NCBI RefSeq assembly: GCF_022815905.2 | Contig: NZ_CP119327.1 | Location: 930,001-994,000 of the forward strand | Origin: Staphylococcus sp. NRL 16/872 | Lineage (GTDB): Bacteria > Bacillota > Bacilli > Staphylococcales > Staphylococcaceae | Length of the DNA: 64,000 bases | Direction of reading: 5' to 3' | In this document: positions 32,683 through 42,923 of the stretch, piece after piece | Layout: each line of letters opens with the position of its first letter | How positions within the stretch are numbered: the stretch's first letter is position 1 | Position numbers and translations under genes: made by a program | The notes under the pieces: generated by a model | Seen by the model: only the letters and a program-made list of their open reading frames with translations | The model's database searches: none | What the model was told of the DNA's origin: nothing

Positions 32683-33621
32683 ATGAGAAAACGTGCAAGA
32701 ATCATCTATAATCCAACTTCTGGAAAGGAAATGTTTAAGCGAACTTTACCAGATGTTTTAATAAAATTAGAACGTGCAGGATATGAAACAAGTGCATATG
32801 CAACTGAAAGAGAAGGCGATGCTATACTTGAAGCGGAACGTGCACTTAAACAAAACTATGATATTCTTATCGCTGCGGGTGGCGATGGTACTTTAAATGA
32901 AGTCGTAAATGGAATTGCAGAACAACCTAATCGTCCCAAACTTGGCATTATACCAATGGGCACAGTGAATGATTTTGGTCGTGCATTACATTTACCAAGT
33001 GACATTATGGGAGCAGTTGATGTCATTATTGAGAATCACACGACGAAAGTAGATATTGGTAAAATGAATAATCGCTATTTTATCAATCTCGCAGCTGGAG
33101 GGAAATTAACCCAAGTCTCTTACGAAACACCCAGTCGCTTGAAATCAATTGTAGGACCATTTGCTTATTACATAAAAGGCTTTGAAATGTTACCCCAAAT
33201 GAAAGCGGTAGATATAAGAATTGAATATGATGATAACGTCTTTCAAGGTGAAGCATTATTATTTTTATTAGGATTAACGAATTCAATGGCTGGCTTTGAA
33301 AAGCTAGTGCCTGATGCTAAGCTAGACGATGGGTATTATACTTTAATTATTGTTGAAAAGGCTAATCTAGCAGAACTGGGACATATTATGACATTAGCTT
33401 CACGTGGAGAACATACAAAACATCCGAAAGTCATCTATGAAAAAGCGAAATCTATCAATATATCTTCCTTTACAGAAATGCAACTTAATGTAGATGGAGA
33501 ATACGGTGGTAAATTACCGGCTAATTTCTTAAATTTAAAACGTCATATAGAAGTATGTACACCGAAAGATATTCACAATGAAGAGTTAACTGAAGATCAA
33601 CAACATGATACACAGAGTTAA
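32683..33621 (+). CDS. dgkB: Diacylglycerol kinase DgkB
   Basis: A 312-residue soluble lipid kinase that recycles diacylglycerol, the by-product of lipoteichoic acid synthesis, to phosphatidic acid. The NPTSGK motif (residues 10-15), the catalytic GGDGT (66-70) followed by NEVVNGI, and GTVNDFGRAL are the hallmarks of the DAGK/YegS superfamily. The ATG follows TTGAGGGA. Single gene with a long-loop terminator behind it. Confidence 0.94.
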   Translation: MRKRARIIYNPTSGKEMFKRTLPDVLIKLERAGYETSAYATEREGDAILEAERALKQNYDILIAAGGDGTLNEVVNGIAEQPNRPKLGIIPMGTVNDFGRALHLPSDIMGAVDVIIENHTTKVDIGKMNNRYFINLAAGGKLTQVSYETPSRLKSIVGPFAYYIKGFEMLPQMKAVDIRIEYDDNVFQGEALLFLLGLTNSMAGFEKLVPDAKLDDGYYTLIIVEKANLAELGHIMTLASRGEHTKHPKVIYEKAKSINISSFTEMQLNVDGEYGGKLPANFLNLKRHIEVCTPKDIHNEELTEDQQHDTQS

Positions 33622-33672
33622 TTAGAACGAGATTGTTAATGATAAATATTTAATAATTTAATAAATAATAAG

Positions 33673-33743
33673 AAGAGGTTGAGTCATAGTTTGACAATAC
33701 GGGGAATAACATCACCTACATTAAGCTACTCAAACCTCTTTTT
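33673..33743 (+). terminator. Terminator of dgkB
   Basis: Arms AAGAGGTTGAGT (33673-33684) and ACTCAAACCTCTT (33728-33740), one bulged base, T5 tail; the 43-base loop is unusually long. Confidence 0.7.
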
Positions 33744-33761
33744 CATGTGGGGTGAAAAAGA

Positions 33762-35132
33762 GTGGAAATATTAAATAAGAACGACATTAAACAAGGATAT
33801 GTCGTCGATTTAACACATGAAGGTCATGGGGTGGTTAAATTTGATCGTTATCCTATATTTATTCCAAATGCGTTAATTGATGAGGAAATAGAATTTAAAA
33901 TTATCAAAGTAAAGAAAAATTTCGCTATTGGTAAATTACTTGAAGTTAAACAAGCGAGCGAAGACCGTGTGGAACCACCTTGTAAATATTATTGGAAATG
34001 TGGTGGATGTCAATTACAACACATGACATATGAAGCGCAACTTGCAATGAAGAAAGAACAAGTGGTAAATCTATTTCATAGAAAAGCGCAGTTTAACGAG
34101 ACGTTAATTAATGACACGATAGGTATGGAAAATCCATGGCGTTATAGAAATAAATCACAATTACCTATAGGTAAAGATAAAGACAATCACACTATTTTGG
34201 GATATTATCGTCAAAGAAGTCATGACATCATTGATATGGACAGTTGTTTAATCCAAGATCAACAACATCAAGTAATTATGAATCATGTTAAACAGTGGCT
34301 TAATGAATTTAATATCAGTATATATAATGAGCGCACTAAGAAAGGTCTATTAAGACATTTAGTTATTCGTACTGGGCATTATACAGATGAAATGATGGTC
34401 ATATTTGTAACTAATGGCGCTAAATTTAAACAGGCACATTTATTAGTTGAAAAGTTAACTCAAACGTTTCCAAATATAACGAGTATTAAGCAAAATATTA
34501 ATGATAGCCATTCAAACGTTATTATGGGACGACAATCCATTACTTTGTACGGTAAAGACAAAATTATTGATTCATTAAGTGATATTACATTTAAAATTAG
34601 TGATCAATCTTTCTATCAAATTAACTCAAGTCAGACGGAAAAATTATATGGCAAGGCTATTGAGTATGCACAATTAAATGGACAAGAAACAGTGCTTGAT
34701 ACTTATTGTGGAATTGGCACAATAGGTTTGTACATGGCGCCAGTTGCGAAGCATGTATATGGGGTAGAAGTTGTGCCATCAGCAATTAAGGATGCTAAAC
34801 AAAATGCGACTTTAAACGGATTAGATAATACGACTTTTGAATGTGGTAAAGCAGAAGAAGTCATTATAGAATGGAAACAACAAGGAATTAAACCCGATGT
34901 AGTCATGGTCGATCCACCTCGCAAGGGATGCGATGAAACCTTTTTACAAACACTTCTAGCGCTTAATCCGAAACGTATTGTCTATATTTCTTGTAATCCT
35001 TCTACTCAACAACGAGATGCAAAAATTTTAGCCTCTAGTTATGACCTGAAAGAGATTACACCAGTCGACATGTTTCCTCAAACTACACACATTGAAACGG
35101 TGGCTTTGTTTGAACGCAAAGAAGACAAATAA
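33762..35132 (+). CDS. rlmD: 23S rRNA (uracil-C5)-methyltransferase, RlmCD type
   Basis: A 456-residue SAM-dependent methyltransferase. An N-terminal TRAM domain (about residues 8-64) is followed by the [4Fe-4S] cysteines C74, C80, C83 (CKYYWKCGGC) and C162, then the Rossmann domain with DTYCGIGTIGL, VMVDPPRKGCDE and the catalytic YISCNPST cysteine. In Firmicutes one enzyme of this type (RlmCD) makes m5U at 747 and 1939. The start is a GTG behind GGGGTGA. Single gene. Confidence 0.9.
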   Translation: MEILNKNDIKQGYVVDLTHEGHGVVKFDRYPIFIPNALIDEEIEFKIIKVKKNFAIGKLLEVKQASEDRVEPPCKYYWKCGGCQLQHMTYEAQLAMKKEQVVNLFHRKAQFNETLINDTIGMENPWRYRNKSQLPIGKDKDNHTILGYYRQRSHDIIDMDSCLIQDQQHQVIMNHVKQWLNEFNISIYNERTKKGLLRHLVIRTGHYTDEMMVIFVTNGAKFKQAHLLVEKLTQTFPNITSIKQNINDSHSNVIMGRQSITLYGKDKIIDSLSDITFKISDQSFYQINSSQTEKLYGKAIEYAQLNGQETVLDTYCGIGTIGLYMAPVAKHVYGVEVVPSAIKDAKQNATLNGLDNTTFECGKAEEVIIEWKQQGIKPDVVMVDPPRKGCDETFLQTLLALNPKRIVYISCNPSTQQRDAKILASSYDLKEITPVDMFPQTTHIETVALFERKEDK

Positions 35133-35299
35133 ACAATTTTTATCTTTTAAGAAGTGTGTAGTTTTTCTTTCATATGCAATTCAGTTTGATTAATATTAAG
35201 AAATGATTACAGAGTGTTTAATTTATAAAAAAAAACTTTTTTTCTTTTATTCGTCCATGTATACTATGAATGAATTAAGAGGGATAGGGGGTCATAATT

Positions 35300-35848
35300 G
35301 TGCATAAAATCGATTTAAATCATAACCGATTAAACTTATCGAAGTTTATTGCCATTCAAATCGTCGTAATATTATTTGCAATATTGCTAACTTATAAATG
35401 GGCTTTTTCATTTACGAAAGTTATCGAACAATCATTTTTAACTAATATAGTATTTGGTATATTAGGTTTTGGCATTGCCTTGGCTATACATGAAATGATT
35501 CATCGTTTTTCTTTTTATGTGTTTTCAAAAGGGGAGAAACCTCATTTTAAATACAAAAAAGGTATTTTATTAATTCATATTTCGAAAAAATACTTTAATA
35601 AATGGCAATTTTGTACAATTATGTTAGCTCCAGCGATTATGATTACTGCTGCATTAATGGTTTTATTTAGTTTTTATTCTTACTCATCGATTATCTTTAT
35701 TTTAAGTATACATATTGGTTATTGTTTACTTGATTTATATTTAGTAGGGATCGTGTTAATTAATAAATTCAAATATGTTCAAGCCACTGATGAAGGTTTA
35801 TATATGTATCACTATCAACCATTACAAGCTCAGAATGATTATGAATAA
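35300..35848 (+). CDS. DUF3267 membrane zinc-peptidase-like protein
   Basis: A 182-residue membrane protein with four hydrophobic segments (about 18-36, 47-65, 108-125, 130-152). The HEMIH motif (residues 64-68) at the end of the second segment is the HEXXH zinc site of the DUF3267 putative zincin family, and GEKPHFKYKKGILLIH is the family's following region. An intramembrane or membrane-linked protease is plausible but unproven. Start is GTG behind AGGGGGT. A terminator separates it from dinB. Confidence 0.78.
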   Translation: MHKIDLNHNRLNLSKFIAIQIVVILFAILLTYKWAFSFTKVIEQSFLTNIVFGILGFGIALAIHEMIHRFSFYVFSKGEKPHFKYKKGILLIHISKKYFNKWQFCTIMLAPAIMITAALMVLFSFYSYSSIIFILSIHIGYCLLDLYLVGIVLINKFKYVQATDEGLYMYHYQPLQAQNDYE

Positions 35849-35855
35849 TATAGTT

Positions 35856-35932
35856 AAGTCTCAATACAATCGTACTATGCACATCTCATGAGTTTTACTC
35901 ATAGACGAAGTATAATTGTATTGAGGCTTTTT
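35856..35932 (+). terminator. Terminator before dinB
   Basis: Long arms AAGTCTCAATACAATCGTACT and AGTATAATTGTATTGAGGCTT with a T-run; the loop holds a second hairpin ATGAGTTTTACTCAT. Confidence 0.85.
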
Positions 35933-35965
35933 ATATTTTTTATTTTCAGGAAAAGGAGGGACATA

Positions 35966-37036
35966 ATGGCAGAAAGACGTATTGTGCATATCGATATGGA
36001 TTGCTTTTACGCGCAAGTAGAAATGAGAGATAATCCGAAGCTACGAGGGAAACCTGTAATTGTAGGAGGAAAAGCAAGTAACCGTGGTGTAGTGTCGACA
36101 GCTTCGTATGAGGCACGTAAATATGGCGTTCATTCTGCCATGCCGATGTCTCAAGCACATAAACTATGTCCTAATGGTTATTATGTTAGAGCACGTTTTG
36201 ATGCTTATCGTGAAGCTTCTGGTATTATTATGAATATTTTTAAAAGCTATACCGATATAGTAGAACCACTTGCTTTAGATGAAGCGTATTTAGATATTAC
36301 GCATTTAGTAAGACCAGATATGCCGGCTTCTAAAATTGCTGCTTATATTCGTCGAGACATTTTCGAAAAAACGGGATTAACCTCGTCGGCGGGTGTTTCT
36401 TATAATAAATATTTGGCTAAACTAGCGAGTGGGATGAACAAGCCAAATGGCATGATGGTCATTGATTATAATAATGTGCATGAAATTCTGATGAATTTGG
36501 ATATAGGGGAGTTTCCTGGTGTAGGTAAAGCGTCAAAGAAGATTATGCATGAACATGAGATTTATACTGGGAAAGATTTGTATAATAAATCGGAGTTCGA
36601 ATTAATTCGTTGGTTTGGCAAAAGAGGAAGAGGTTTGTATAACAAAGCGAGAGGCATTGATAACAGTGAAGTCAAAGCGACTCGTATTCGCAAATCTGTA
36701 GGAACAGAGCGCACATTCTCGACAGATGTGAACGATGATGATGAGATTTTACAGAAAGTATGGGAGTTATCAGGAAAGACGGCAGAGCGCTTAGCGAAAC
36801 TACAAAAGTCTGGCAGCACAGTGACTGTAAAGATTAAGACACATAAATATGAAACATTCTCCAAACAACGCAGTTTAAGGGAAATGGTTAGTAGTGAAAC
36901 AGATATCTATAACGTGGCATATGATTTATATAACGAATTGAAAGATCCAGACGTACCTATTCGCTTAATAGGCGTAACAGTCGGAAACTTAGAACAAGCC
37001 ACATATCAAAATATGACCATATATGATTTTATTTAG
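35966..37036 (+). CDS. dinB: DNA polymerase IV
   Basis: A 356-residue Y-family translesion polymerase. The catalytic acidic residues are visible in [12 protein letters not shown] (D10) and LDEAYLD (D105, E106); the thumb helix-hairpin-helix [10 protein letters not shown] and the little-finger region [10 protein letters not shown] follow. The frame is open upstream to 35888, inside the terminator, but the ATG at 35966 lies 7 bases after AAAGGAGGG and gives the family length. Single gene. Confidence 0.95.
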   Translation: MAERRIVHIDMDCFYAQVEMRDNPKLRGKPVIVGGKASNRGVVSTASYEARKYGVHSAMPMSQAHKLCPNGYYVRARFDAYREASGIIMNIFKSYTDIVEPLALDEAYLDITHLVRPDMPASKIAAYIRRDIFEKTGLTSSAGVSYNKYLAKLASGMNKPNGMMVIDYNNVHEILMNLDIGEFPGVGKASKKIMHEHEIYTGKDLYNKSEFELIRWFGKRGRGLYNKARGIDNSEVKATRIRKSVGTERTFSTDVNDDDEILQKVWELSGKTAERLAKLQKSGSTVTVKIKTHKYETFSKQRSLREMVSSETDIYNVAYDLYNELKDPDVPIRLIGVTVGNLEQATYQNMTIYDFI

Positions 37037-37037
37037 A

Positions 37038-37139
37038 AGATAAAGGTTTATCGTTATCTAGGACTAGTTTAACTCCAGAGTCTAATGTAAAAGAGTGAAA
37101 TAGTTTTACTATAGTCTTTGATATTAACCTTTATCTTTT
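37038..37139. terminator. Possible shared terminator with a long loop
   Basis: AGATAAAGGTT (37038-37048) pairs with AACCTTTATCT (37126-37136), followed by TTTT. The right arm lies inside the last codons of the convergent exonuclease gene. The 77-base loop makes this less certain than the other terminators. Confidence 0.45.
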
Positions 37140-37678
37140 AAATTCTTACCATAAATCTGTAACATACTTTCAAGATCTTCATAGTGCTTCAACAATCTAA
37201 ATGTAATCATGGCGCATGCTTTCGCATCATTTAACGCATCATGATGGCCATGAAAATCCAATTTATAATGGTTCATTAAATGTTTTAAACCATAGCGATA
37301 AGCACTAATCGTGCGTTTAGCTAATTGATAAGAGCAGAAATACATTAAAGAAGGTGTTTCGATATTTAATTGCTTTAAACTTTGATGTAGCACGTTCATA
37401 TCAAATGCTGCATTATGAGCTACGACAGGAAGCCCATCAATGAATTGCAACATATAGGGATAAACATACGCAAAGCTAGGCGCATCTTTAACATCTTCAG
37501 GCTTTATACCGTGGACGGCAATATTTGTTTTTGAAAAGTAATCAAATGGATTTACTAGCGTATAGAATGATTCTACGATTTCATTATCAACTACTTTCAC
37601 CATACCCACTGAACAAATACTAGTACGTTTTCCATTAGCTGTTTCAAAATCGAGTGCTACAAATGAATTACTAAACAT
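37124..37678 (-). CDS. 3'-5' exonuclease of the DnaQ (DEDDh) superfamily
   Basis: A 184-residue exonuclease domain protein. Exo I is VALDFETANG (D10, E12), Exo II is VVAHNAAFDMNVL (about residues 94-106) and Exo III is HHDALNDAKACA (His and Asp, about 155-166), the DEDDh arrangement of DnaQ/PolC-epsilon proofreading domains. No polymerase or helicase is attached, so it is a stand-alone repair or RNA-trimming nuclease; the substrate is not known. The start ATG follows AAAGGAAA. Convergent with dinB. Confidence 0.85.
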   Translation of the reverse strand: MFSNSFVALDFETANGKRTSICSVGMVKVVDNEIVESFYTLVNPFDYFSKTNIAVHGIKPEDVKDAPSFAYVYPYMLQFIDGLPVVAHNAAFDMNVLHQSLKQLNIETPSLMYFCSYQLAKRTISAYRYGLKHLMNHYKLDFHGHHDALNDAKACAMITFRLLKHYEDLESMLQIYGKNLKDKG

Positions 37679-37834
37679 ATTCGTTTCCTTTCTTTAATTA
37701 AAGATGTTGTTAGTTTAGCTTAATATCGTCAAAAATAACAGAAAGTTGCACGCAAATAACCCGTATTACTCCTAACTGTGGGGGAGAGTAATACGGGTTA
37801 AATTTATACGTTGATTTTAAATAGAAATTGCCAC

Positions 37835-38335
37835 TTATTCTTCATCGAATGAACGAGAAGCAAGTTCTTTTTCATAAAGATATAAAGTGTTGCAATCGTC
37901 ACCGATACGAGTTAAGTAGTCGATATGAGTTTCAAAAGTAGATTCCTCTTCAACTTGTTCATCTAAGAACCAATTTAAGAATGAAGTTGTTGCATAATCT
38001 TTATCTTTTTGAGCAATTTCAGATAAGTTATAGAAACGACGTGTTACATCTTGTTCTTGTGCTAAACCATCTTTGAAGGTTTCTAAGATTGATTTGAAAT
38101 CAGTTTTTGGTGCAGGAATTTCTTTGAATTCTGCACGTTCTCCACGATCATTGATATAATCATAGATTTTTTTACCGTGGAAGCGTTCTTCTTTAGCTTG
38201 TTGGATATAGAAATTAGCAAAACCTTCATAAGATTTATCATCACAATAAGCTGCCATTGCCATATATGCGTGAGCTGCGTAGTATTCATGATTCATTTGG
38301 TCATTTAATGCTTCTAATAAGTCTTTACTTAACAT
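37835..38335 (-). CDS. ftnA: Ferritin
   Basis: A 166-residue bacterial ferritin (non-haem) that oxidises and stores iron. The four-helix-bundle ferroxidase ligands appear in [22 protein letters not shown] (the E-x-x-H pair), EQDVTRRFY and LDEQVEEE. The start follows GAGGTGA. Directly upstream are a sigma-A promoter and a near-perfect PerR box, agreeing with the known PerR control of ftnA in S. aureus. Divergent from murT-gatD. Confidence 0.94.
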   Translation of the reverse strand: MLSKDLLEALNDQMNHEYYAAHAYMAMAAYCDDKSYEGFANFYIQQAKEERFHGKKIYDYINDRGERAEFKEIPAPKTDFKSILETFKDGLAQEQDVTRRFYNLSEIAQKDKDYATTSFLNWFLDEQVEEESTFETHIDYLTRIGDDCNTLYLYEKELASRSFDEE

Positions 38336-38386
38336 AATTAAGTCACCTCAAATATAAAATTTAATCATCTCTGTTTGTTCTTTTTG

Positions 38387-38415
38387 AGTATAACAAATTT
38401 ATTCTCATTAGTAAA
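38387..38415 (-). promoter_or_regulatory. ftnA promoter
   Basis: On the minus strand: TTTACT (38415-38410), 17-base spacer, TATACT (38392-38387), some 50 bases before the ftnA ATG. Confidence 0.65.
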
Positions 38416-38430
38416 TAATAATTATTATAA
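38416..38430. promoter_or_regulatory. PerR-type operator upstream of ftnA
   Basis: TAATAATTATTATAA matches the PerR box TTATAATTATTATAA at 14 of 15 positions and touches the ftnA -35 element. It also lies about 100 bases before murT. A Fur site is a less good fit. Confidence 0.7.
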
Positions 38431-38526
38431 TCTAGAGTGTATATTATCATTTCTAATTGAGAATGTTTTTTGTTATACCCGTAACGTGTTATAATTATGC
38501 GAGTGAATTAAACAAGGAGGAAACTC

Positions 38527-39837
38527 ATGAGACAATGGACTGCAACCCACTTAGCTAAATTGGCCCGTAGAGCAAGTATCGCAGCTGGTAAAAAGGGTAC
38601 TGACTTACCTGGTCAAATTGCACGTAGAGTGGATCAAAATATATTACGTAAATTAGCCGCACAAGTAGATGATATCGTCTTCGTAAGTGGTACGAACGGA
38701 AAAACTACTACTTCTAACTTAATTGGTCATACCTTAAAAGCGAATAATATCGATATTGTTCATAATAACGAAGGTGCAAATATGGCGGCTGGTATTACGT
38801 CAGCATTTATTATGCAATCGACTAAAAATACAAAAGTAGCGGTAATTGAAATTGATGAAGGTTCTATTCCGCGTGTATTAAAAGAAGTTACACCAACGAT
38901 GATGATTTTTACCAACTTTTTCCGAGATCAAATGGACCGTTTCGGTGAAATTGATATTATGGTTAATAATATAGCAAAATCAATTAGCAACAAAGGGATT
39001 AAGTTATTACTTAATGCAGATGATCCATTTGTGAGTCGTCTTAAAATCGCAAGTGATACAATTGTTTATTATGGCATGAAAGCACATGCCCATGAATTTG
39101 AACAAAGTACAATGAATGAAAGTAAATACTGTCCTAATTGTGGTAGATTATTAGAATATGATTACATACATTACAATCAAATAGGACATTACCATTGTAC
39201 ATGTGGTTTCAAACGCGAAGCGCCTAAATATGAAGTGAACACATTTGAGGTCTCCCCGTTCTTGAAATTAAATGTTAATGATGCGCAATTTGATATGAAA
39301 ATAGCTGGAGATTTCAATGCTTACAATGCTATCGCAGCTTATTCAGTTTTAAGAGAATTAGGACTTAACGATGAGTCAATTCGCAAAGGCTTTGAAACTT
39401 ATACTTCTGATAACGGTCGTATGCAGTACTTTAAACTAAATGGGAAAGAAGCAATGATTAATTTAGCTAAGAACCCTGCAGGTATGAATGCTAGTTTATC
39501 AGTAGGCGAGCAACTTGAAGGTCAGAAAGTTTATGTCATCAGTTTAAATGATAATGCAGCAGATGGTCGTGATACGTCTTGGATTTATGACGCTGATTTT
39601 GAAAAATTAAGCGAACAAGATATTGAAGCAATTATAGTAACAGGTACACGTGCAGAGGAATTACAATTGCGTTTGAAATTAGCAGAAGTCACTGTTCCTA
39701 TTGTGCTTGAAAAGGATATTTACAAAGCGACAGCATTAACGATGAATTATAGTGGTTTCACTGTAGCCATTCCGAACTATACGTCATTATCACCAATGCT
39801 TGAACAACTTAATCGTTCATTTGTAGGAGGGCAATAA
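38527..39837 (+). CDS. murT: Lipid II isoglutaminyl synthase subunit MurT
   Basis: A 436-residue Mur-ligase-like ATPase that with GatD amidates the D-glutamate of lipid II to isoglutamine, needed for efficient transpeptidation and resistance to beta-lactams and lysozyme. The ATP loop GTNGKTTT is at about residues 54-61, Mur-type EIDEGS at about 118-123, and a Cys4 zinc ribbon (CPNC then CTC) at about 205-230, as in other MurT proteins. A C-terminal DUF1727 domain follows. ATG behind AAGGAGGA. The gatD ATG comes 2 bases after its stop. Confidence 0.96.
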   Translation: MRQWTATHLAKLARRASIAAGKKGTDLPGQIARRVDQNILRKLAAQVDDIVFVSGTNGKTTTSNLIGHTLKANNIDIVHNNEGANMAAGITSAFIMQSTKNTKVAVIEIDEGSIPRVLKEVTPTMMIFTNFFRDQMDRFGEIDIMVNNIAKSISNKGIKLLLNADDPFVSRLKIASDTIVYYGMKAHAHEFEQSTMNESKYCPNCGRLLEYDYIHYNQIGHYHCTCGFKREAPKYEVNTFEVSPFLKLNVNDAQFDMKIAGDFNAYNAIAAYSVLRELGLNDESIRKGFETYTSDNGRMQYFKLNGKEAMINLAKNPAGMNASLSVGEQLEGQKVYVISLNDNAADGRDTSWIYDADFEKLSEQDIEAIIVTGTRAEELQLRLKLAEVTVPIVLEKDIYKATALTMNYSGFTVAIPNYTSLSPMLEQLNRSFVGGQ

Positions 39838-39839
39838 AT

Positions 39840-40559
39840 ATGAATGAATTAACTGTCTATCATTTTATGTCAGATAAATTGAACTTATATAGTGACATCG
39901 GGAATATTATCGCCCTTAAGCAACGTGCTAAAAAACGTAATATCAAATTAAATGTTGTAGAAATCAATGAAACAGAAGGCGTTACTTTAGATGAATGTGA
40001 TATCTTCTTTATCGGTGGCGGAAGCGATAGAGAACAAAGTATCGCTACGAAAGAATTAAGTAAGATTAAATCAAAATTAAAAGAAGCGATTGAAGATGGT
40101 ATGCCAGGCCTTACGATTTGTGGTGGTTACCAATTCTTAGGTACTAAATATATCACTCCAGATGGCACCGAGTTAGAAGGTCTAGGTATTTTAGACTTTT
40201 ATACCGAATCACGTACTGATCGCTTGACTGGAGATATCGTGATTGAAAGCGAAACGTTTGGTACAATCGTCGGCTTTGAAAATCATGGTGGCCGTACGCA
40301 TCATAACTTCGGTACATTAGGCCATGTTAAGGTTGGTTATGGAAATAATGAGACGGACAAACGTGAAGGCATACATTATAAAAACTTATTAGGTACGTAC
40401 TTACATGGACCGATTTTACCTAAAAATCATGAGTTAACAGATTACCTATTGGAAAAAGCATGTGAACGTAAAGATATTCCTTTTGAACCAAGACAACTTG
40501 ATAACACTGAAGAAGAAGCTGCAAAACGTGTCATCGTTGAACGTTCAGCGAAAAATTAA
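39840..40559 (+). CDS. gatD: Lipid II isoglutaminyl synthase glutaminase GatD
   Basis: A 239-residue class I (triad) glutamine amidotransferase of the CobB/CobQ type providing ammonia to MurT. The nucleophile is C94 in [10 protein letters not shown] and the catalytic histidine H189 in GTYLHGP, the same positions as in S. aureus GatD. NHGGRTHH is also conserved. The gene follows murT without a gap worth noting and the operon closes with a hairpin at 40572-40603. Confidence 0.96.
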   Translation: MNELTVYHFMSDKLNLYSDIGNIIALKQRAKKRNIKLNVVEINETEGVTLDECDIFFIGGGSDREQSIATKELSKIKSKLKEAIEDGMPGLTICGGYQFLGTKYITPDGTELEGLGILDFYTESRTDRLTGDIVIESETFGTIVGFENHGGRTHHNFGTLGHVKVGYGNNETDKREGIHYKNLLGTYLHGPILPKNHELTDYLLEKACERKDIPFEPRQLDNTEEEAAKRVIVERSAKN

Positions 40560-40571
40560 ATATAAATAAAA

Positions 40572-40603
40572 AAGGCTGAGACAAAATAAAATGTTTCAGC
40601 CTT
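40572..40603 (+). terminator. Terminator of murT-gatD
   Basis: GGCTGAGACA / TGTTTCAGCC stem with an 8-base loop; the following T-tract is weak. Confidence 0.65.
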
Positions 40604-40682
40604 CATTAGCATTATGGCAGTAGCTGACTGATTTGAAAATGCGCTTAAATCAAGCTTTTTTCAAACCTAGTCATCCTTGCCG

Positions 40683-40780
40683 GGGAGCGGGGCCCCAACA
40701 TAGAGAGTTTCGAAAAGAAAGTCTACGGTCAACGCGAGTTGGGGATACAACGAAATTATTTTAATTTCTGTCCCGCTCCC
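40683..40780 (+). repeat. STAR-like interspersed repeat, copy 4
   Basis: Core GGGGCCCCAAC with outer stem CCCCAAC (40693-40699) / GTTGGGG (40738-40744) and an imperfect inner stem around TTTC/GAAA. The reverse strand fits the STAR consensus (TATGTTGGGGCCCC). A further perfect 9-base inverted repeat GGGAGCGGG (40683-40691) / CCCGCTCCC (40772-40780) encloses it; the right arm lies within the last codons of the FUSC gene. Confidence 0.8.
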
Positions 40781-41771
40781 TTTCTTTGTCTTCAAATCGA
40801 GTATCAAGTATTCTATAAATTAATAAAATTTCATAGATGAGATGACTTTTGATTTGATTTTGGTCAAATTCTTCTAATAATTTAACAGAAGATTTTAATG
40901 TTGAAGCAGCTTCCTTTTGTCGAACAAATTCATCGCTTGATGGAATATGATTGATACTATTACTAATTTTAATCATTGCCATTTTTTCATCTGCAGTAAA
41001 TTTAAGATGAATATCTTTAGGCAAGTATATGATATTAGAAAGATGGGTAGCCAATAAACGATCACTATAAGCACGGTTTGATATATCTTTTAATCGTTTC
41101 CATTCTTTTTCTTTGTTTTTATGGTACCTTAACTCATCACGTTGGTAACCAATTAATGTTTCTGTTTTTGTATTTAGTCCTACTAATTTATCAAGTAAAT
41201 CATTGCTTTCATCAGATTGAAATTTGCCTAGTAATAATTCTTGGCATCTAATTGCGAATAATTTGTACATTTTATGTTCTGTAACCGATAAATTATCTTC
41301 TATTTGTTGATAATATTTGGGGGGTAAGACGATGAAGTTAACTAATCCTGCAGTTACTAACCCAATTAAAGCTGTTAATAATCTGGAAAAGAAATTAAAG
41401 AAATAGGCATGATGAATACCGGGAATCATCGCCATAGCGGTTAGTACTGCTACTGTTGTACCCACTTGTAAGTTTAATTTAGTACACAATAAAATAGTGA
41501 ATACTGCAGCAAACGTATAGGATAAAGGAGATGTATCTCCAAATATATAAGTAAATATCACTGCAAATAGTGCACCAATCACTGTAGCAGGTAATCTACG
41601 GTAACCCTTTTTTAAGGAAGCCTTAGCAGTAGGTTCAATCGTAACGATTGCAGTAAGTATTGCGAAGATCGGAGTTAGGTTTAACATTAAACAAAATAAG
41701 GACGTTAGAAAGGTCGCTAACCCTGTTTTAATTGTTCTAGCCCCAATAATATGCTTATACCATTTATTCAT
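40761..41771 (-). CDS. FUSC/aromatic acid exporter-family membrane protein, paralog 1
   Basis: A 336-residue protein with about five to six membrane segments in residues 15-155 ([15 protein letters not shown], the conserved [21 protein letters not shown] cytoplasmic loop, and ending in [13 protein letters not shown]) and a long charged helical C-terminal part. This is the ArAE/YgaE-like FUSC family; substrates are unknown in staphylococci. A second, clearly related copy is at 62216-63310. The last codons (...ERERDRN) lie within repeat copy 4. Confidence 0.8.
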   Translation of the reverse strand: MNKWYKHIIGARTIKTGLATFLTSLFCLMLNLTPIFAILTAIVTIEPTAKASLKKGYRRLPATVIGALFAVIFTYIFGDTSPLSYTFAAVFTILLCTKLNLQVGTTVAVLTAMAMIPGIHHAYFFNFFSRLLTALIGLVTAGLVNFIVLPPKYYQQIEDNLSVTEHKMYKLFAIRCQELLLGKFQSDESNDLLDKLVGLNTKTETLIGYQRDELRYHKNKEKEWKRLKDISNRAYSDRLLATHLSNIIYLPKDIHLKFTADEKMAMIKISNSINHIPSSDEFVRQKEAASTLKSSVKLLEEFDQNQIKSHLIYEILLIYRILDTRFEDKERERDRN

Positions 41772-41885
41772 GAATCTATAAATCCTCTCGTTGACCCGAA
41801 AATAATTCTAAATATATTTGAAAATAATAATTATTAACGTTTTGTTTATCATATTTAGTATATCAAAAAATTTTTGGTATAATAA

Positions 41886-42671
<786 letters not shown>

Positions 42672-42709
42672 TAGTAAATAAATGATGATGTAACGTTAAT
42701 ATAAAGCAC

Positions 42710-42750
42710 AAGCCCTTAAAAGAGTGTCATTTACTCTTTTGAGGGCTTTT
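42710..42750 (+). terminator. Terminator of map
   Basis: Sixteen-base-pair stem AAGCCCTTAAAAGAGT / ACTCTTTTGAGGGCTT (one mismatch), 7-base loop, T-run. Confidence 0.9.
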
Positions 42751-42895
42751 TAACTATTTCAGCGAATAATAAAGTAAGCACTAGACTTAATCCTGAAGAT
42801 GCACCTGTGATTGTTTGTTACATATATTGGTACTTAAGTATGAGATGAATATGGTTCCTAAGCCTATATTAAGTAATATTTAAAAGAATTATAAT
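42731..42895 (-). pseudogene. Possible remnant of a membrane protein gene
   Basis: On the minus strand two adjoining frames read like one hydrophobic C-terminus broken by a frameshift near 42815: first N-I-G-L-G-T-I-F-I-S-Y-L-S-T-N-I, then T-I-T-G-A-S-S-G-L-S-L-V-L-T-L-L-F-A-E-I and a basic tail KKPSKE before a stop at 42733-42731. That resembles the end of a transporter. AT-rich DNA gives such strings by chance, so this is weak; the gap is otherwise empty apart from the map terminator and the vra promoter. Confidence 0.25.
42831..42840. promoter_or_regulatory. Palindrome upstream of the vra operon
   Basis: TACTTAAGTA, a perfect 10-base palindrome about 85 bases before the first vra gene. 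It has the ACT...AGT pattern described for VraR sites; assignment is tentative. Confidence 0.3.
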
Positions 42896-42923
42896 AAAAC
42901 TTAATCAGGGACGAGGTGGTTCT

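Noticed and set aside
41826..41838. TAATAATTATTAA between the FUSC gene and map as a second PerR box
   Set aside because: Only about 11 of 15 positions fit the PerR consensus when aligned on the centre; such AT palindromes are expected by chance here.
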